Positions 39,824-49,610 of a stretch of 56,631 nucleotides of DNA are shown piece after piece (position 1 is the stretch's first letter; each line of letters begins with the position of its first letter). The position numbers and the translations under genes are program-made. Below the pieces are notes generated by a model that was given only the letters and a program-made list of their open reading frames with translations, had not been told where the DNA came from and did not search any database. Source of the stretch: Planctomycetota bacterium (lineage in GTDB: Bacteria > Planctomycetota > Phycisphaerae > Phycisphaerales > SM1A02); NCBI GenBank assembly GCA_016873255.1, contig VGXR01000013.1, positions 1 through 56,631 of the forward strand, written 5' to 3'.

Positions 39824-41203
39824 ATGACCCGGAGTCCGTGGAACGCTCTTGCGGCGACGCTTCTCCTCGCCGCGTCGCCCGCGGCGTCCCAGGAGGCGAC
39901 GCCAAAGGTCGACGCCGCGCGCCGCGAGCTCAACGCCGCCACCTTCGATGCCATGTGGACCATGGTCCGCGACACGCACTGGGACCCCGCTGCCGTCGGC
40001 GCCCCGTGGGATGCCGCACGCGCCGAGTTCCGCCCGCGCGCCGAGGCCTCCGCCACGGACGACGCGCTCCGCGCGGTGCTCCGCGACACGCTCGAGCGTC
40101 TCGGGCAGAGCCACTTCGGCATCATCCCGCGCGAGCTGAACGAGGGCACCGCAGAGGCACCCGCGCAGCGCGAGGGCCGATCCGGCGCGACGCTCGCCTT
40201 CCTTCCGAAGGACGGCAGCACCGGCTTCGAGGCCATCGTCGTGTCGGTGGCGCCCGCGTCGCCCGCCGCGGGCGCGGGCATCGTGCCCGGCGATCGCGTG
40301 CTTGCGATCGACGGCCGCGACCCGACGGCGCGCGTCCCCGCAGGCACCGGCCGCGAGCGCGAGCGCCGCGGATCGCTCGCGGAGGCGCTGGCCACGGGCG
40401 AGCCGGGCGCGAGCACCACGTGGCGCATCGAGCCGTTCGGCGGCGAGGCACGCGACGCGACCTTCACGTTCGCGTCGGACGATCGTCCGCACGCGAAGTT
40501 CGGCAACCTGCCGCCGCTGCCGACGGAACTCACCGCGCGCGAGCTCGCCACCGACGAGGCCACGCGCCTCGGCGCGCGCGATCGCCGCATCGGCCTCGTC
40601 TCGTTCTCGGTCTGGCTGATCCCCGTGGCCCGGCCGTTCGACGTCGCCGTCGACCGGTTCCGCACGGCCGACGGCATGGTGCTCGACCTGCGCGGGAACC
40701 CCGGCGGGATCGGCGGCATGTCCATGGGCATCGCCGGTCACTTCACGCCCAAGGCCGAGCCGCTCGGAACGATGCGCACGCGCGACACCGAGATCACCTT
40801 CACGACCAACCCGCGCCGCTCGAGCGCCGACGGCAAGGCCGTCGACCCGTACGCGGGCCCGCTCGCCATCCTCGTCGACGAGGGCAGCGCAAGCACCACG
40901 GAGATCTTCGCGGGCGGGCTGCAGTTCCTCGGCCGCGCGAAGGTGTTCGGCAGCCGCACCGCCGGCGCCGCCCTGCCCTCCGCCGCGGAGCCGCTGCCCA
41001 ACGGCGACGTGTTCCTGCACGCCTTCGCCGACTACCGGCTGCCCGACGGCCGCGCCCTCGAGGGCGGCGGCGTCGCGCCCGACAACGCACGACCGTATGT
41101 CCGCGCCGACTACGCGCGCGAGGGCGACCCTGCCCTCGCCGAGGCGGTGCGGTGGATCGCCTCGCAGCGGCGGGACACCCCCGCCAAGGAACCGAACCCA
41201 TGA
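39824..41203 (+). CDS. Secreted S41-family peptidase
   Basis: The 459-residue product has a signal peptide (ALAATLLLAASPAASQ). A PDZ-like part follows (PASPAAGAGIVPGDRVLAIDG), then an S41 peptidase core: GMVLDLRGNPGGIGG and ILVDEGSASTTEIFAGGLQFLG with the nucleophile Ser, ending VFGSRTAGAALPS. The Lys of the CtpA-type Ser/Lys dyad (normally in TxGKG) is missing, so it fits better with the IRBP/tricorn-like branch that uses a Ser-His-Ser-Glu tetrad. It is probably periplasmic. The downstream gene starts inside its stop (ATGA). Confidence 0.85.
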   Translation: MTRSPWNALAATLLLAASPAASQEATPKVDAARRELNAATFDAMWTMVRDTHWDPAAVGAPWDAARAEFRPRAEASATDDALRAVLRDTLERLGQSHFGIIPRELNEGTAEAPAQREGRSGATLAFLPKDGSTGFEAIVVSVAPASPAAGAGIVPGDRVLAIDGRDPTARVPAGTGRERERRGSLAEALATGEPGASTTWRIEPFGGEARDATFTFASDDRPHAKFGNLPPLPTELTARELATDEATRLGARDRRIGLVSFSVWLIPVARPFDVAVDRFRTADGMVLDLRGNPGGIGGMSMGIAGHFTPKAEPLGTMRTRDTEITFTTNPRRSSADGKAVDPYAGPLAILVDEGSASTTEIFAGGLQFLGRAKVFGSRTAGAALPSAAEPLPNGDVFLHAFADYRLPDGRALEGGGVAPDNARPYVRADYAREGDPALAEAVRWIASQRRDTPAKEPNP

Positions 41204-42123
41204 ACCGAGCGAACGCACGCATCGCAGCATTCCTGGCGCCCCTGGCGCTCTCCGCACTCTCCGCAGCGCAGCAGCCCGCGGCCCCGGCCGCGCCGGCACC
41301 CGCGCCCGCGCAGGCAGCGCCCGCCAAGCCCGAGGGCCAGCAGTTCAAGGCGATCGCGTTCGAGGGAGCGAAGCCGGCGGCGGTCGACGTCTTCCGCAGG
41401 CACCTCGAGGCCGTGGGCGGCGAGAAGGCCTGGGAGACCAAGAAGCAGGCCCGCATGAAGGGCGGGCTCGAGATCCCCTCCGCGGGGCTCAAGGGCTCCA
41501 TGGAGATGCTGACCATCGCGCCAAGCAAGGTGCTGGTGACGATTGACCTTCCCGGGATGGGCATCACGCGCTCCGGCTGCGACGGCACCACTGGCTGGTC
41601 GATCGACCCCATGCGCGGCCCGGCGCTGATGTCCGACTCCGAGATCGCGGACCTCCTGCGCGACTCGAACTTCCAGCGCGACCTGGGCCTGGTCAAGGAT
41701 CCCGCGGGCGCGGAGGTGCTGGGCCTCTTCGAGTTCGAGGGCGCGCCGTGCTGGCGCGTGAAGGTGATGGGCACGGGCACCAAGCCGCGGGAGATGCACC
41801 AGTTCTACGAGAAGGACTCCGGCCTCATGCGCGGCACCTCGCTGCGCGTACCCACGCCCATGGGCGAGATCCCCGCGGTGATCGAGGTCACGCAGTACGA
41901 GGACTTCGGCGACGTGCGCATGCCCACCGTCACCACCACCAGGGTGATGGGGCAGCGCCAGGTGATGACCGTCGACTCCGTGGAATGGTCAGGCGTGGAC
42001 GAGAAGGCGTTCGAGCTGCCCGAGGAGATCAAGGCGCTGAAGGCGGGCCCCGCGAAGCCCGCGGGCGCGGCCCCGGCCGGCGGCGCACCCGCCGCACCGG
42101 CAGCGCCGCCGGCCGCGAAGTGA
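41200..42123 (+). CDS. LolA-like secreted protein
   Basis: The 307-residue product has a signal peptide (IAAFLAPLALSALSAAQ), an Ala/Pro linker, and a LolA/LppX-type half-barrel: GGEKAWETKKQARMKGGLEI, LTIAPSKVLVTIDLPGMGI, GCDGTTGWSIDPMRGPALMSDSE, WRVKVMGTG, MHQFYEKDSGLMRGTSL. Such domains bind lipid or lipoprotein in the envelope. The C-terminus is again Ala/Pro/Gly-rich. It overlaps the S41 protease stop by 4 nt and is followed 4 nt later by the ABC exporter genes, so the four are probably one operon. Confidence 0.75.
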   Translation: MNRANARIAAFLAPLALSALSAAQQPAAPAAPAPAPAQAAPAKPEGQQFKAIAFEGAKPAAVDVFRRHLEAVGGEKAWETKKQARMKGGLEIPSAGLKGSMEMLTIAPSKVLVTIDLPGMGITRSGCDGTTGWSIDPMRGPALMSDSEIADLLRDSNFQRDLGLVKDPAGAEVLGLFEFEGAPCWRVKVMGTGTKPREMHQFYEKDSGLMRGTSLRVPTPMGEIPAVIEVTQYEDFGDVRMPTVTTTRVMGQRQVMTVDSVEWSGVDEKAFELPEEIKALKAGPAKPAGAAPAGGAPAAPAAPPAAK

Positions 42124-42127
42124 TCCC

Positions 42128-43075
42128 GTGAACGCACCGGCAGTCATCCTCCGCAATGTCAGCAAGCGCTTCGGCGAGGTGCAGGCGGTGCGCGGCATCT
42201 CGCTCGAGGTGCAGCGCGGGTCGCTCACCGGGTTCATCGGGCCGAACGGCGCCGGCAAGAGCACCACCATCCGGATGATCATGTCGATCATCCACCCCGA
42301 CGCGGGCACGCTCGAGGTGCTCGGGGCCGATGCCATCCGCGCCAAGGACCGCATCGGCTACCTGCCCGAGGAGCGGGGCCTCTACCGGCGCATGCGCGTC
42401 GCGGAGTTCCTGCGCTACATGGCCACCCTCAAGGGCGTGCCCCCGGCGGGCCTCGGTCGCCGCGTGGAGGGGTGGCTCGAGCGCGTGCAGCTGCCCGAGG
42501 CCGCGCGCAAGCGCTGCCAGGAGCTCTCGAAGGGCCAGCAGCAGAAGATCCAGTTCATCGCATCGGTGATCCACGAGCCGGAGCTCGTCATCCTCGATGA
42601 GCCGTTCAGCGGCCTCGACCCGGTCAACGCCCGGCTCCTCAACCGGCTGATCCGCGAGCTGCACTCGCAGGGACGCACGATCATCTTCTCGACGCACGTC
42701 ATGCACCAGGCCGAGCAGCTCTGCGACCGGATCGTGCTCATCAACCGGGGCGAGAAGATCCTCGACGCCACGATGCCCGAGATCCGGGCCCGCTTCGACC
42801 CGCGCACCGTGCAGGCCGAGCCCGTCGCGGCGGATCCGTCGTGCGCGGACGCGCTGGCCCGCCTGGCGGGCGTGGAGCACGCGCACTGGGTGCCCGAGCG
42901 CCGGGCCGCGGAGCTGACGGTGGCCCGGGACGTCGACCCGCAGCAGGTCATGCGCGAGGCGATGGCCTCGATGCCGATGCGGTCGGTCGAGCTCCGCCGC
43001 ACGTCGCTCGACGACGTGTTCGTGGAGCTCGTCGGCGAGGCCCTTCCCCCGAGCGAGGAATCCGGCAATGGATGA
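42128..43075 (+). CDS. ABC transporter ATP-binding protein (NatA-like)
   Basis: The 315-residue ATPase has Walker A GPNGAGKST near residues 38-46. The signature stretch is LSKGQQQKIQ, in which the usual LSGGQ is altered as is common in NatA/ABC-2 exporters. Walker B is LVILDEPFSGLDPVN, and the H-loop is FSTHVMHQAEQLCD. A C-terminal extension of about 100 residues follows the ATPase core. The GTG start gives the canonical N-terminus. It pairs with the permease gene, overlapping it by 8 nt. Family members export sodium, drugs or lipids; the substrate is unknown. Confidence 0.92.
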   Translation: MNAPAVILRNVSKRFGEVQAVRGISLEVQRGSLTGFIGPNGAGKSTTIRMIMSIIHPDAGTLEVLGADAIRAKDRIGYLPEERGLYRRMRVAEFLRYMATLKGVPPAGLGRRVEGWLERVQLPEAARKRCQELSKGQQQKIQFIASVIHEPELVILDEPFSGLDPVNARLLNRLIRELHSQGRTIIFSTHVMHQAEQLCDRIVLINRGEKILDATMPEIRARFDPRTVQAEPVAADPSCADALARLAGVEHAHWVPERRAAELTVARDVDPQQVMREAMASMPMRSVELRRTSLDDVFVELVGEALPPSEESGNG

Positions 43076-44462
43076 GCGAAGTCCCATGCAAAAGGACCCG
43101 GCGGCGCTGCGGCGCGTGCTGGCGGTGGCGTGGCGCGAGTTCCGCCACACGGTGCTCACCAAGGGCTTCATCTTCGGCGCGCTGGTGATGCCGGTGGTGA
43201 TGTTCGTGGCGGTCGCCGCCATCGGCGCGTTGGTCGGCTCGCAGATGGCGCCGGTCTCCGGCACGCTCGCGGTGATCGACCCGAGCGGCTCCGTGGCCGG
43301 GTACCTCCCGGCCGAGCTCGGCCCCGATGCGGTTGCCGCCGAGGCGCGCAAGGCGCTGGAGCGCAACTCGACCCTCCTCCCCGAGGGCGCCGCCGGGCAG
43401 GCCGCGTCGCAGGCGGCCGCGCTGGCGCCGCGCGTGGACGTCAAGGTCCAGCAGGTGGCGGATGCGTCGCAGGAGGACGCGCTCCGCGCGCAGGTGCAGT
43501 CGGGCGAGCTCCTCGGGCTGGCGATCGTCCCGGCGGAGCTGCTGCAGGCGAACCCCGTCGCCGCCGACGGGACACCGGCCACCTTCACGCTGATCGTGCC
43601 GAGCAAGAGCCCGCCGCGGCTGACGGGCCTGCTCGAGCGCGCACTGGCGGACTCCATCGTGAAGGCCCGCGTGCAGAAGGCAGGCAGCGACTACGGGTCG
43701 CTGAGCACGCTGCTGAGCAAGCCGGCCACCGCGGTGCGAAGGCTCTCGGCCGAGGGCGGCGAGGCCTCCGAGAGCAAGGTGGCGAAGACCCTGCTCCCGA
43801 TGGGCTTCATGATGCTCCTCTGGATCGCCACGTTCACGAGCGGCAACTACCTCCTCACCACCACCATCGAGGAGAAGTCCAACAAGGTGATGGAGGTCAT
43901 CCTGAGCGCGGTCAGCCCGATGCAGCTGCTCTTGGGCAAGATCCTCGGCTACGCGGCGGTGAGCGCGCTGATGCTCGGCATGTACGGCGGGCTGGGGCTG
44001 TCGCTCCTGGCGGCGGCGGCCATGGCGGACCTGGTGTCGGTCAAGCTGCTGCTGCTGCTCGGCGTGTACTTCGTGATGGCCTACGCGTTCGTGGCGGTGA
44101 TGATGGCGAGCGTGGGCAGCGCGGTCAGCGACCTGCGCGAGGCACAGAGCCTGGTGACCCCGGTGATGCTCGTCATGATGGTGCCGCTCATGCTGTGGCT
44201 GCCGATCAGCGAGCAGCCCAACGGCTGGCTTGCCACCGTCGCGAGCTTCGTGCCGCCGGCCATCCCGTACGTCATGGCCCTGCGCGTCTCCGCAAGCAGC
44301 GAGCCCATCGCCGCGTGGCAGGTGGCCGCCAGCATCGTGTGGGGCTTCGCGTGGGTGTTCGTCTTCCTGTGGGGCGGTGCCAAGATCTTCCGGGTGGGCG
44401 TCCTGATGCAGGGCAAGCCGCCGAGCCCGCGCGAGCTGCTCAAGTGGATCCGGATGGCCTGA
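43068..44462 (+). CDS. ABC-2 type permease (NatB-like)
   Basis: The 464-residue permease has an N-terminal hydrophobic segment (ALVMPVVMFVAVAAIGALVG, about residues 38-57) and a large extracytoplasmic loop of about 180 residues. Five further segments follow from about residue 245 on (GFMMLLWIATFTSG; LGYAAVSALMLGMYGGLGLSLLAAAAM; LLLLLGVYFVMAYAFVAVMMAS; VMLVMMVPLMLWLPI; IVWGFAWVFVFLWGGA). This is the NatB/ABC-2 layout. It forms a transporter with the preceding ATPase, and the ATG lies inside that gene's 3' end. Confidence 0.92.
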   Translation: MDERSPMQKDPAALRRVLAVAWREFRHTVLTKGFIFGALVMPVVMFVAVAAIGALVGSQMAPVSGTLAVIDPSGSVAGYLPAELGPDAVAAEARKALERNSTLLPEGAAGQAASQAAALAPRVDVKVQQVADASQEDALRAQVQSGELLGLAIVPAELLQANPVAADGTPATFTLIVPSKSPPRLTGLLERALADSIVKARVQKAGSDYGSLSTLLSKPATAVRRLSAEGGEASESKVAKTLLPMGFMMLLWIATFTSGNYLLTTTIEEKSNKVMEVILSAVSPMQLLLGKILGYAAVSALMLGMYGGLGLSLLAAAAMADLVSVKLLLLLGVYFVMAYAFVAVMMASVGSAVSDLREAQSLVTPVMLVMMVPLMLWLPISEQPNGWLATVASFVPPAIPYVMALRVSASSEPIAAWQVAASIVWGFAWVFVFLWGGAKIFRVGVLMQGKPPSPRELLKWIRMA

Positions 44463-44486
44463 GGGCACGCGGCCGCGCAGCCGGGC

Positions 44487-44492
44487 TAGAGT
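44487..44492 (+). promoter_or_regulatory. -10 box (TAGAGT), leaderless type
   Basis: TAGAGT ends 6 nt before the GTG at 44499. It gives the zinc-ribbon membrane protein its own promoter, 24 nt after the ABC permease stop. Confidence 0.5.
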
Positions 44493-44498
44493 GACCGC

Positions 44499-46019
44499 GT
44501 GGCCACGCTCACGGCACTCCTCATCGCCGGCTTCGGGCTGGTGGCGCTCTTGGCGGCGGCCGGGGTCGGCGTGATCTGGTGGGCACTGTTCGGCGACAAG
44601 GCCAACGGGCGCCGGCGCTGCCCGGGGTGCTGGCACGACCTCTCGCGCACCCCCGGGCTCACGTGCGGCGAGTGCGGGTTCGTGGCGGCCAGCGAGGGGC
44701 AGTTCGCGCAGGCGCGGCGCCGCTGGGGCGTGGCCGCGCTGGCGCTCATGACCATCATGGTGGGGGCGGCGTGGGCCCAGTCGAGCCTCCTCAACCGCAC
44801 GTGGGCCTCGTGGGTTCCGGACGCGGTGCTGGTCAGGCTGCCGTCGCTCCTGCCGGTGGAGGCGCAGCCCGCCGACCTGGTGGCCGAGCTCCGGAATCGG
44901 CTGTCATCCGGCGACCTCGATGCCGACGAGGTCATCACCGCGGCTCGGGCGCTCGCCGCGGACGGCGTCGCCTCCGGCGGCATCGAGCAACCGCGCGCTC
45001 AGGTGCTGCAGGCCGTCGGGTTCGCGAACCCCGCGGAGCACGCGCCGGTGCCCGGCGAACCGGGCTCGGCGACGTCTGCCAGGGAAACGGCGCGCCGGGC
45101 GTTCGCGCTCGAGCGCGCGGGGATCCTCGATGCGCTGCCGCCGTGGTTCGAGGCCGTGCCGCTCGACCGATTCCCCGCCGGCGGTCCGGCCCTCGTCGGC
45201 ATTCGCGCCACGGTCTGGGGCACGGATGCGCAGTGGCGCATCCGCGAGGCGGGCAGCGACGGGCCATGGCTCTGCGGGACCGGCGAGTCGGGGATGCGCA
45301 GGTCGCCGGCAGGGACCGTGCTGGCCGTGACGCGCGCACCCGTCGACGGCCGCCTGCGCGCGAAGCTCGTGACGCAGGTGCGCCGACTGTCGGGCGACGG
45401 CGTGGGCTGGGGACCGTGGGAGGATGGGCCGACGGTCGTCGCCGAGGGCCCGGCCATCGCGACCGACCTCGCGCCGCTCCAGGGCGAGGACACCGAGGCA
45501 ACTCAGGCCAGCGCAATGCAGTGCTTCAGCCAGCCGGTGGTGGCGTGGAAGGACGACGGGTACCCCATCGCACTGCAGTTCTTCATGCAGTCCTTCGGAC
45601 GCAACGGATTCGGCGACATGCTGGTGGGCCTGCGCGCGGAACTCCTCGAGGAAGGCGTGCCTCGGCGCCGCTCGCGGCTCTGGTGGCACGGATCCAGCCG
45701 ATCCGGATGGGTGGTGGAGTACCAGGACACGGCCGCGCTCCGCAGGCTTCGGGATTCAGTCGCTGCGGCGTCGGCCAGCGCCGAGCCCACGGCGGAGGGG
45801 GTCGCCGTGCCTGGATGGACCGTCCGCGTCACCGCCGAACGGGACACCGCCGCGCGCGCGCTGCCGCCCGGCGCCGGCCCGGCGCCTGCGTGGCGCGTGT
45901 GGGCGGGGTCGCTGGAGGTGCCGGTCCGCGGGGTGCTGGAGGACTCGCCATCCGGGCGCCGCGGATTCTGGCTCGAGCCGGCGGACGGAGCGACGAATGA
46001 AGGCAGTGGCTCGCAGTGA
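44499..46019 (+). CDS. Membrane protein with zinc-ribbon motif
   Basis: The 506-residue product has a first hydrophobic segment at about residues 3-30. A short cytoplasmic-looking zinc ribbon follows (CPGCWHDLSRTPGLTCGECGF, two CxxC pairs), then a second hydrophobic segment (VAALALMTIMVGAAWA, about 76-92). After it lies a large domain without recognised motifs that contains an alpha-helical stretch with DLDADEVITAARALAADG. The ribbon-between-two-helices pattern recurs in planctomycete proteins of unknown function, as I recall. The GTG start is supported by the TAGAGT box 6 nt upstream. Confidence 0.75.
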   Translation: MATLTALLIAGFGLVALLAAAGVGVIWWALFGDKANGRRRCPGCWHDLSRTPGLTCGECGFVAASEGQFAQARRRWGVAALALMTIMVGAAWAQSSLLNRTWASWVPDAVLVRLPSLLPVEAQPADLVAELRNRLSSGDLDADEVITAARALAADGVASGGIEQPRAQVLQAVGFANPAEHAPVPGEPGSATSARETARRAFALERAGILDALPPWFEAVPLDRFPAGGPALVGIRATVWGTDAQWRIREAGSDGPWLCGTGESGMRRSPAGTVLAVTRAPVDGRLRAKLVTQVRRLSGDGVGWGPWEDGPTVVAEGPAIATDLAPLQGEDTEATQASAMQCFSQPVVAWKDDGYPIALQFFMQSFGRNGFGDMLVGLRAELLEEGVPRRRSRLWWHGSSRSGWVVEYQDTAALRRLRDSVAAASASAEPTAEGVAVPGWTVRVTAERDTAARALPPGAGPAPAWRVWAGSLEVPVRGVLEDSPSGRRGFWLEPADGATNEGSGSQ

Positions 46020-46021
46020 CC

Positions 46022-46062
46022 GGGTCCTCCGGGTCACCGGGTCACCGGGTCACCGGGTCTCC
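46022..46062 (+). repeat. 8-bp tandem repeat (GGGTCACC)
   Basis: GGGTCACC occurs three times head to tail (46031, 46039, 46047), flanked by the variants GGGTCCTCC and GGGTCTCC. It begins 3 nt after the preceding stop codon and lies in the 148-nt gap before the next gene. Length is not a multiple of three per unit and the site is non-coding. Confidence 0.8.
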
Positions 46063-46618
46063 CGGCCACCCCGCCAGCGACCCGATTCCGGGACAAAAAC
46101 TGCCAATATTCGTGAGTTTCGTGAGCCGGGCACCCGTCAAGCCGCGCCTATGCCAGCGGAGAGAGGAATGTTCCGTCCGCGCAGCAGTGCGAGGGCAGCG
46201 ATGGACCACGGCCTCCCCGAGACTTCTCTTCCACCCCTTCCCGTCGATCTTCCCCGAAAGATCGCGCTGTCGACCAGATCGGCAGCCCCGGCCTTCGAGC
46301 GCGCCATCGTGCGCCTGGGACGGTCCGAGCACGAGTGGCTCCAGACCAAGGAAGGCGAAGGGTCGGACTTCGAGCACGGGCAAGCCCGGATGCTGGTGCT
46401 GCCGGGCCGGTGCATCGCATCGACCGACGACGCCCCCATCGAGATTGAGCTCGTGATCTCTCGCGGCACCGCCGCAGCCGTGGCCGACCTGCTCTACCGG
46501 CTTCCCGGCGGGAGCACGCTTGCCGTGGAGGACGCCTGGGATTGGCCGATGTTCGACGCCATCCCGGACGAGCGCGAGGATCGTGCCTCGATCGAGCTTC
46601 CCGACGGCCGAGTACGGA

Positions 46619-47776
<1,158 letters not shown>

Positions 47777-47829
47777 TCCCACGTCCCCTTTCCCGTCCGT
47801 TCGAAACACGCGAGGCCCACGGCCCCGGG

Positions 47830-48486
47830 TCACTTGCCCGCGTCGGCCTCCGGACCGTCGTCGTCGCCGAGCTCGATGCCGAGCTTCTGGGCGAGGAACG
47901 CGCGTCCGAAACGCCAGTCGCGGTTCACCGTCGGGCGCGACACGCCGAGCGCCTCTGTGATCTCCGCCACGGTCATTCCCGCGAACACCTTGCACTCAAG
48001 CACGCGCGCGGCGCGCTCGTCCATCTCCGTGAGTTCCTTGAGGGCCTCGTCGATGGCCACCACGTCGGCGGGGTCCACCTGCGAGGCAGGCACGAACGCG
48101 AGCGCCGCGTCGCCCCCGCGCCGCGAGGCTCCGCGCTTGACGGCACCGCGCGAACGCGCATGGTCCACCAGAACGCAGCGCATGGCATGCGCGCTGACGG
48201 CGAGCAGGTTGCTCGCCGACGCGAACTCGTCGGGGCGCCGGTGCGCCAGGCGCAGGAAGGCCTCGCTCACGATCGCGGTCGGCTGCAGCGTGTGGCTGGC
48301 GCGCTCCTGGCGCATCAGCACCGATGCCATCGACCGCAACTGCGGGTAGATCTCCCCGAAACCGTCGGCAATCGTCCGCAGCCGCGGTGCCATGCGGCCT
48401 CCGGCCGCGGCACCACCGCATTGGTCGCCCTGCTCAAAGGGGTCAACATCAACGACCTTTTCCTCTGCCTGAACCGAACTGCTCAC
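47830..48486 (-). CDS. ECF-type RNA polymerase sigma factor (TIGR02999-like)
   Basis: The 218-residue protein has sigma region 2 (YPQLRSMASVLMRQERASHTLQPTAIVSEAFLRLA...MRCVLVDHARSRGAVKRG). Region 4 follows (DEALKELTEMDERAARVLECKVFAGMTVAEITEALGVSRPTVNRDWRFGRAFLAQKLG). The HTLQPTAIVSEA and VNRDWRFGRAFL phrases are typical of the planctomycete/acidobacterial ECF-like group. The GTG start at 48486 follows GGAGG at good spacing. No anti-sigma factor adjoins; the kinase gene does. The promoter upstream has a dyad between -35 and -10. Confidence 0.9.
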   Translation of the reverse strand: MSSSVQAEEKVVDVDPFEQGDQCGGAAAGGRMAPRLRTIADGFGEIYPQLRSMASVLMRQERASHTLQPTAIVSEAFLRLAHRRPDEFASASNLLAVSAHAMRCVLVDHARSRGAVKRGASRRGGDAALAFVPASQVDPADVVAIDEALKELTEMDERAARVLECKVFAGMTVAEITEALGVSRPTVNRDWRFGRAFLAQKLGIELGDDDGPEADAGK

Positions 48487-48510
48487 TGGAGTTTCCCTCC
48501 TCCGGCCCCG

Positions 48511-48538
48511 ACCATAACCCCGATCCGGGGCGAGTCAA
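48511..48538 (-). promoter_or_regulatory. Promoter of the sigma-kinase operon with internal dyad
   Basis: On the minus strand TTGACT (48538-48533) and TATGGT (48516-48511) are 16 nt apart. CCCCGATCCGGGG (48518-48530) fills most of the spacer and is a 5-bp dyad around ATC. A repressor bound there would block polymerase. Confidence 0.55.
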
Positions 48539-48721
48539 ACAAACACGGAAGATGGTTGTGGGTGACGGGACCATCATGCACCGACCCAGGGTTGCCGCAA
48601 GTGCCTGCGGCCACGGGAGGTACGAACGGAATCTATTTCTCTGGAGAAATCCACTGCACAGGACCACGAAGGCCCACGCCGCTGCCCGGCAACACCTTGC
48701 ATCGATCTCAAAAGCACAGCT

Positions 48722-48761
48722 CGGCTTCAGCCCTGCCGTTCCCGGGTCAGGACTGAAGCCG
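48722..48761. repeat. 14-bp inverted repeat (hairpin)
   Basis: CGGCTTCAGCCCTG (48722-48735) and CAGGACTGAAGCCG (48748-48761) are complementary at 13 of 14 positions with a 12-nt loop. It lies in non-coding sequence and could end antisense or readthrough transcripts. Confidence 0.6.
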
Positions 48762-48935
48762 CTCTCGAATTCCGCTACGCACATAAGCGCGAGAGGCTGC
48801 GCGTGGTTGACCGGTCTGCGTCCGCAACGGGGTTCCCTATTCCGTGTGCGGCCCGGTCGCCCTTTCGGTTCGCCATCGGAGGCGCGGAGCACTGCGCGAA
48901 CGGATCACGGATTCGCGCGGAATGTCGAAAAACAC

Positions 48936-48966
48936 CGCGCGCGCGCCAGAGGGTGGCGCGCGCGCG
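48936..48966. repeat. 13-bp (CG)n hairpin
   Basis: CGCGCGCGCGCCA (48936-48948) and TGGCGCGCGCGCG (48954-48966) are perfect complements with a 5-nt loop GAGGG. Alternating CG can also adopt left-handed DNA. It precedes the HIT gene by about 120 nt. Confidence 0.65.
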
Positions 48967-49073
48967 ACTGTTGAGGCGGCGAGGAGGTCATGAGCCTCGC
49001 CTGCACCCTTCAAGGCGCAAACCGGCACGAAGGAGGATCATGCCTTGCCGGGAAATTCGGAAATTCGCCTCCG

Positions 49074-49079
49074 TACACT
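49074..49079 (+). promoter_or_regulatory. -10 box (TACACT) of the HIT gene
   Basis: TACACT ends 6 nt before the ATG at 49086, the leaderless spacing seen for many genes here. Confidence 0.5.
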
Positions 49080-49085
49080 CGCGGG

Positions 49086-49610
49086 ATGATGCAATCGCTG
49101 TGGGCACCGTGGCGGATGGCCTACATCCGCGGCCTGGAGTCGCAGGCCGAGGCGGCGCGCGCGGCCCCGGCGGGCGGATCCCCCAACTTCCTGGCCGAGT
49201 ACTGGGCGCATCCCGAGCGGGACCGCGAGCAGCACGTCGTCTTCCGAGACGACCGGGGAATGATCCTCCTCAACCGCTACCCCTACACCAATGGCCACCT
49301 GCTGGTGGCGCTCGGCGAGGCACAGCCGACGATCGACCGATACCCGCCGCCGCAGCGGGCCCACTTCTGGCTCCTGATGGAGCGCGCCATGGACCTGTGC
49401 CAGCGGACGTTCGAGCCCCAGGGGATGAACGTCGGCGTCAACCTCGGGCGCGCTGGAGGGGCGGGCCTGCCCGAGCACCTGCACGGCCACGTGGTGCCAC
49501 GTTGGGCCGGCGACACCAACTTCATGAGCGTCCTGGGCGGCGTTCGCATGATCCCGGACAGCCTCGAGCGTGCCTACGAGGCGTATCGCGCCACCGCCGG
49601 GCGCGGCTAG
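49086..49610 (+). CDS. HIT-family nucleotide hydrolase/transferase
   Basis: The 174-residue protein belongs to the histidine-triad family. It starts with the group's typical LWAPWRMAYI, has RYPYTNGHLLVAL, GMNVGVNLGRAGGAGLPEHLHGHVVPRW (triad HLHGHVV at 131-137) and the C-terminal WAGDTNFMSVLGG. These phrases match the Ap4A-phosphorylase-like/HIT branch that acts on dinucleoside polyphosphates or nucleoside phosphoramidates. The start at 49086 is chosen because of the TACACT box 6 nt upstream and the family N-terminus. An in-frame ATG at 48990 with a good ribosome site would add 32 residues. Confidence 0.92.
   Translation: MMQSLWAPWRMAYIRGLESQAEAARAAPAGGSPNFLAEYWAHPERDREQHVVFRDDRGMILLNRYPYTNGHLLVALGEAQPTIDRYPPPQRAHFWLLMERAMDLCQRTFEPQGMNVGVNLGRAGGAGLPEHLHGHVVPRWAGDTNFMSVLGGVRMIPDSLERAYEAYRATAGRG

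Larger units (their letters stand above)
48487..49085. other. Intergenic region between sigma factor and HIT gene
   Basis: This 599-nt divergent region holds the sigma promoter (48511-48538), two hairpins (48722-48761, 48936-48966) and a TACACT box (49074-49079). It also has two well-formed ribosome sites followed by ATG (48990 and 49040). The 48990 frame runs into the HIT gene; the 49040 frame is a long overlapping frame without recognisable features. The region is distinctly less GC-rich than the genes. Confidence 0.55.

Noticed and set aside
48722-48966. tRNA or small RNA genes in the sigma-HIT gap
   Set aside because: The hairpins are isolated, with no cloverleaf, no conserved T-loop sequence and no promoter at a suitable distance.
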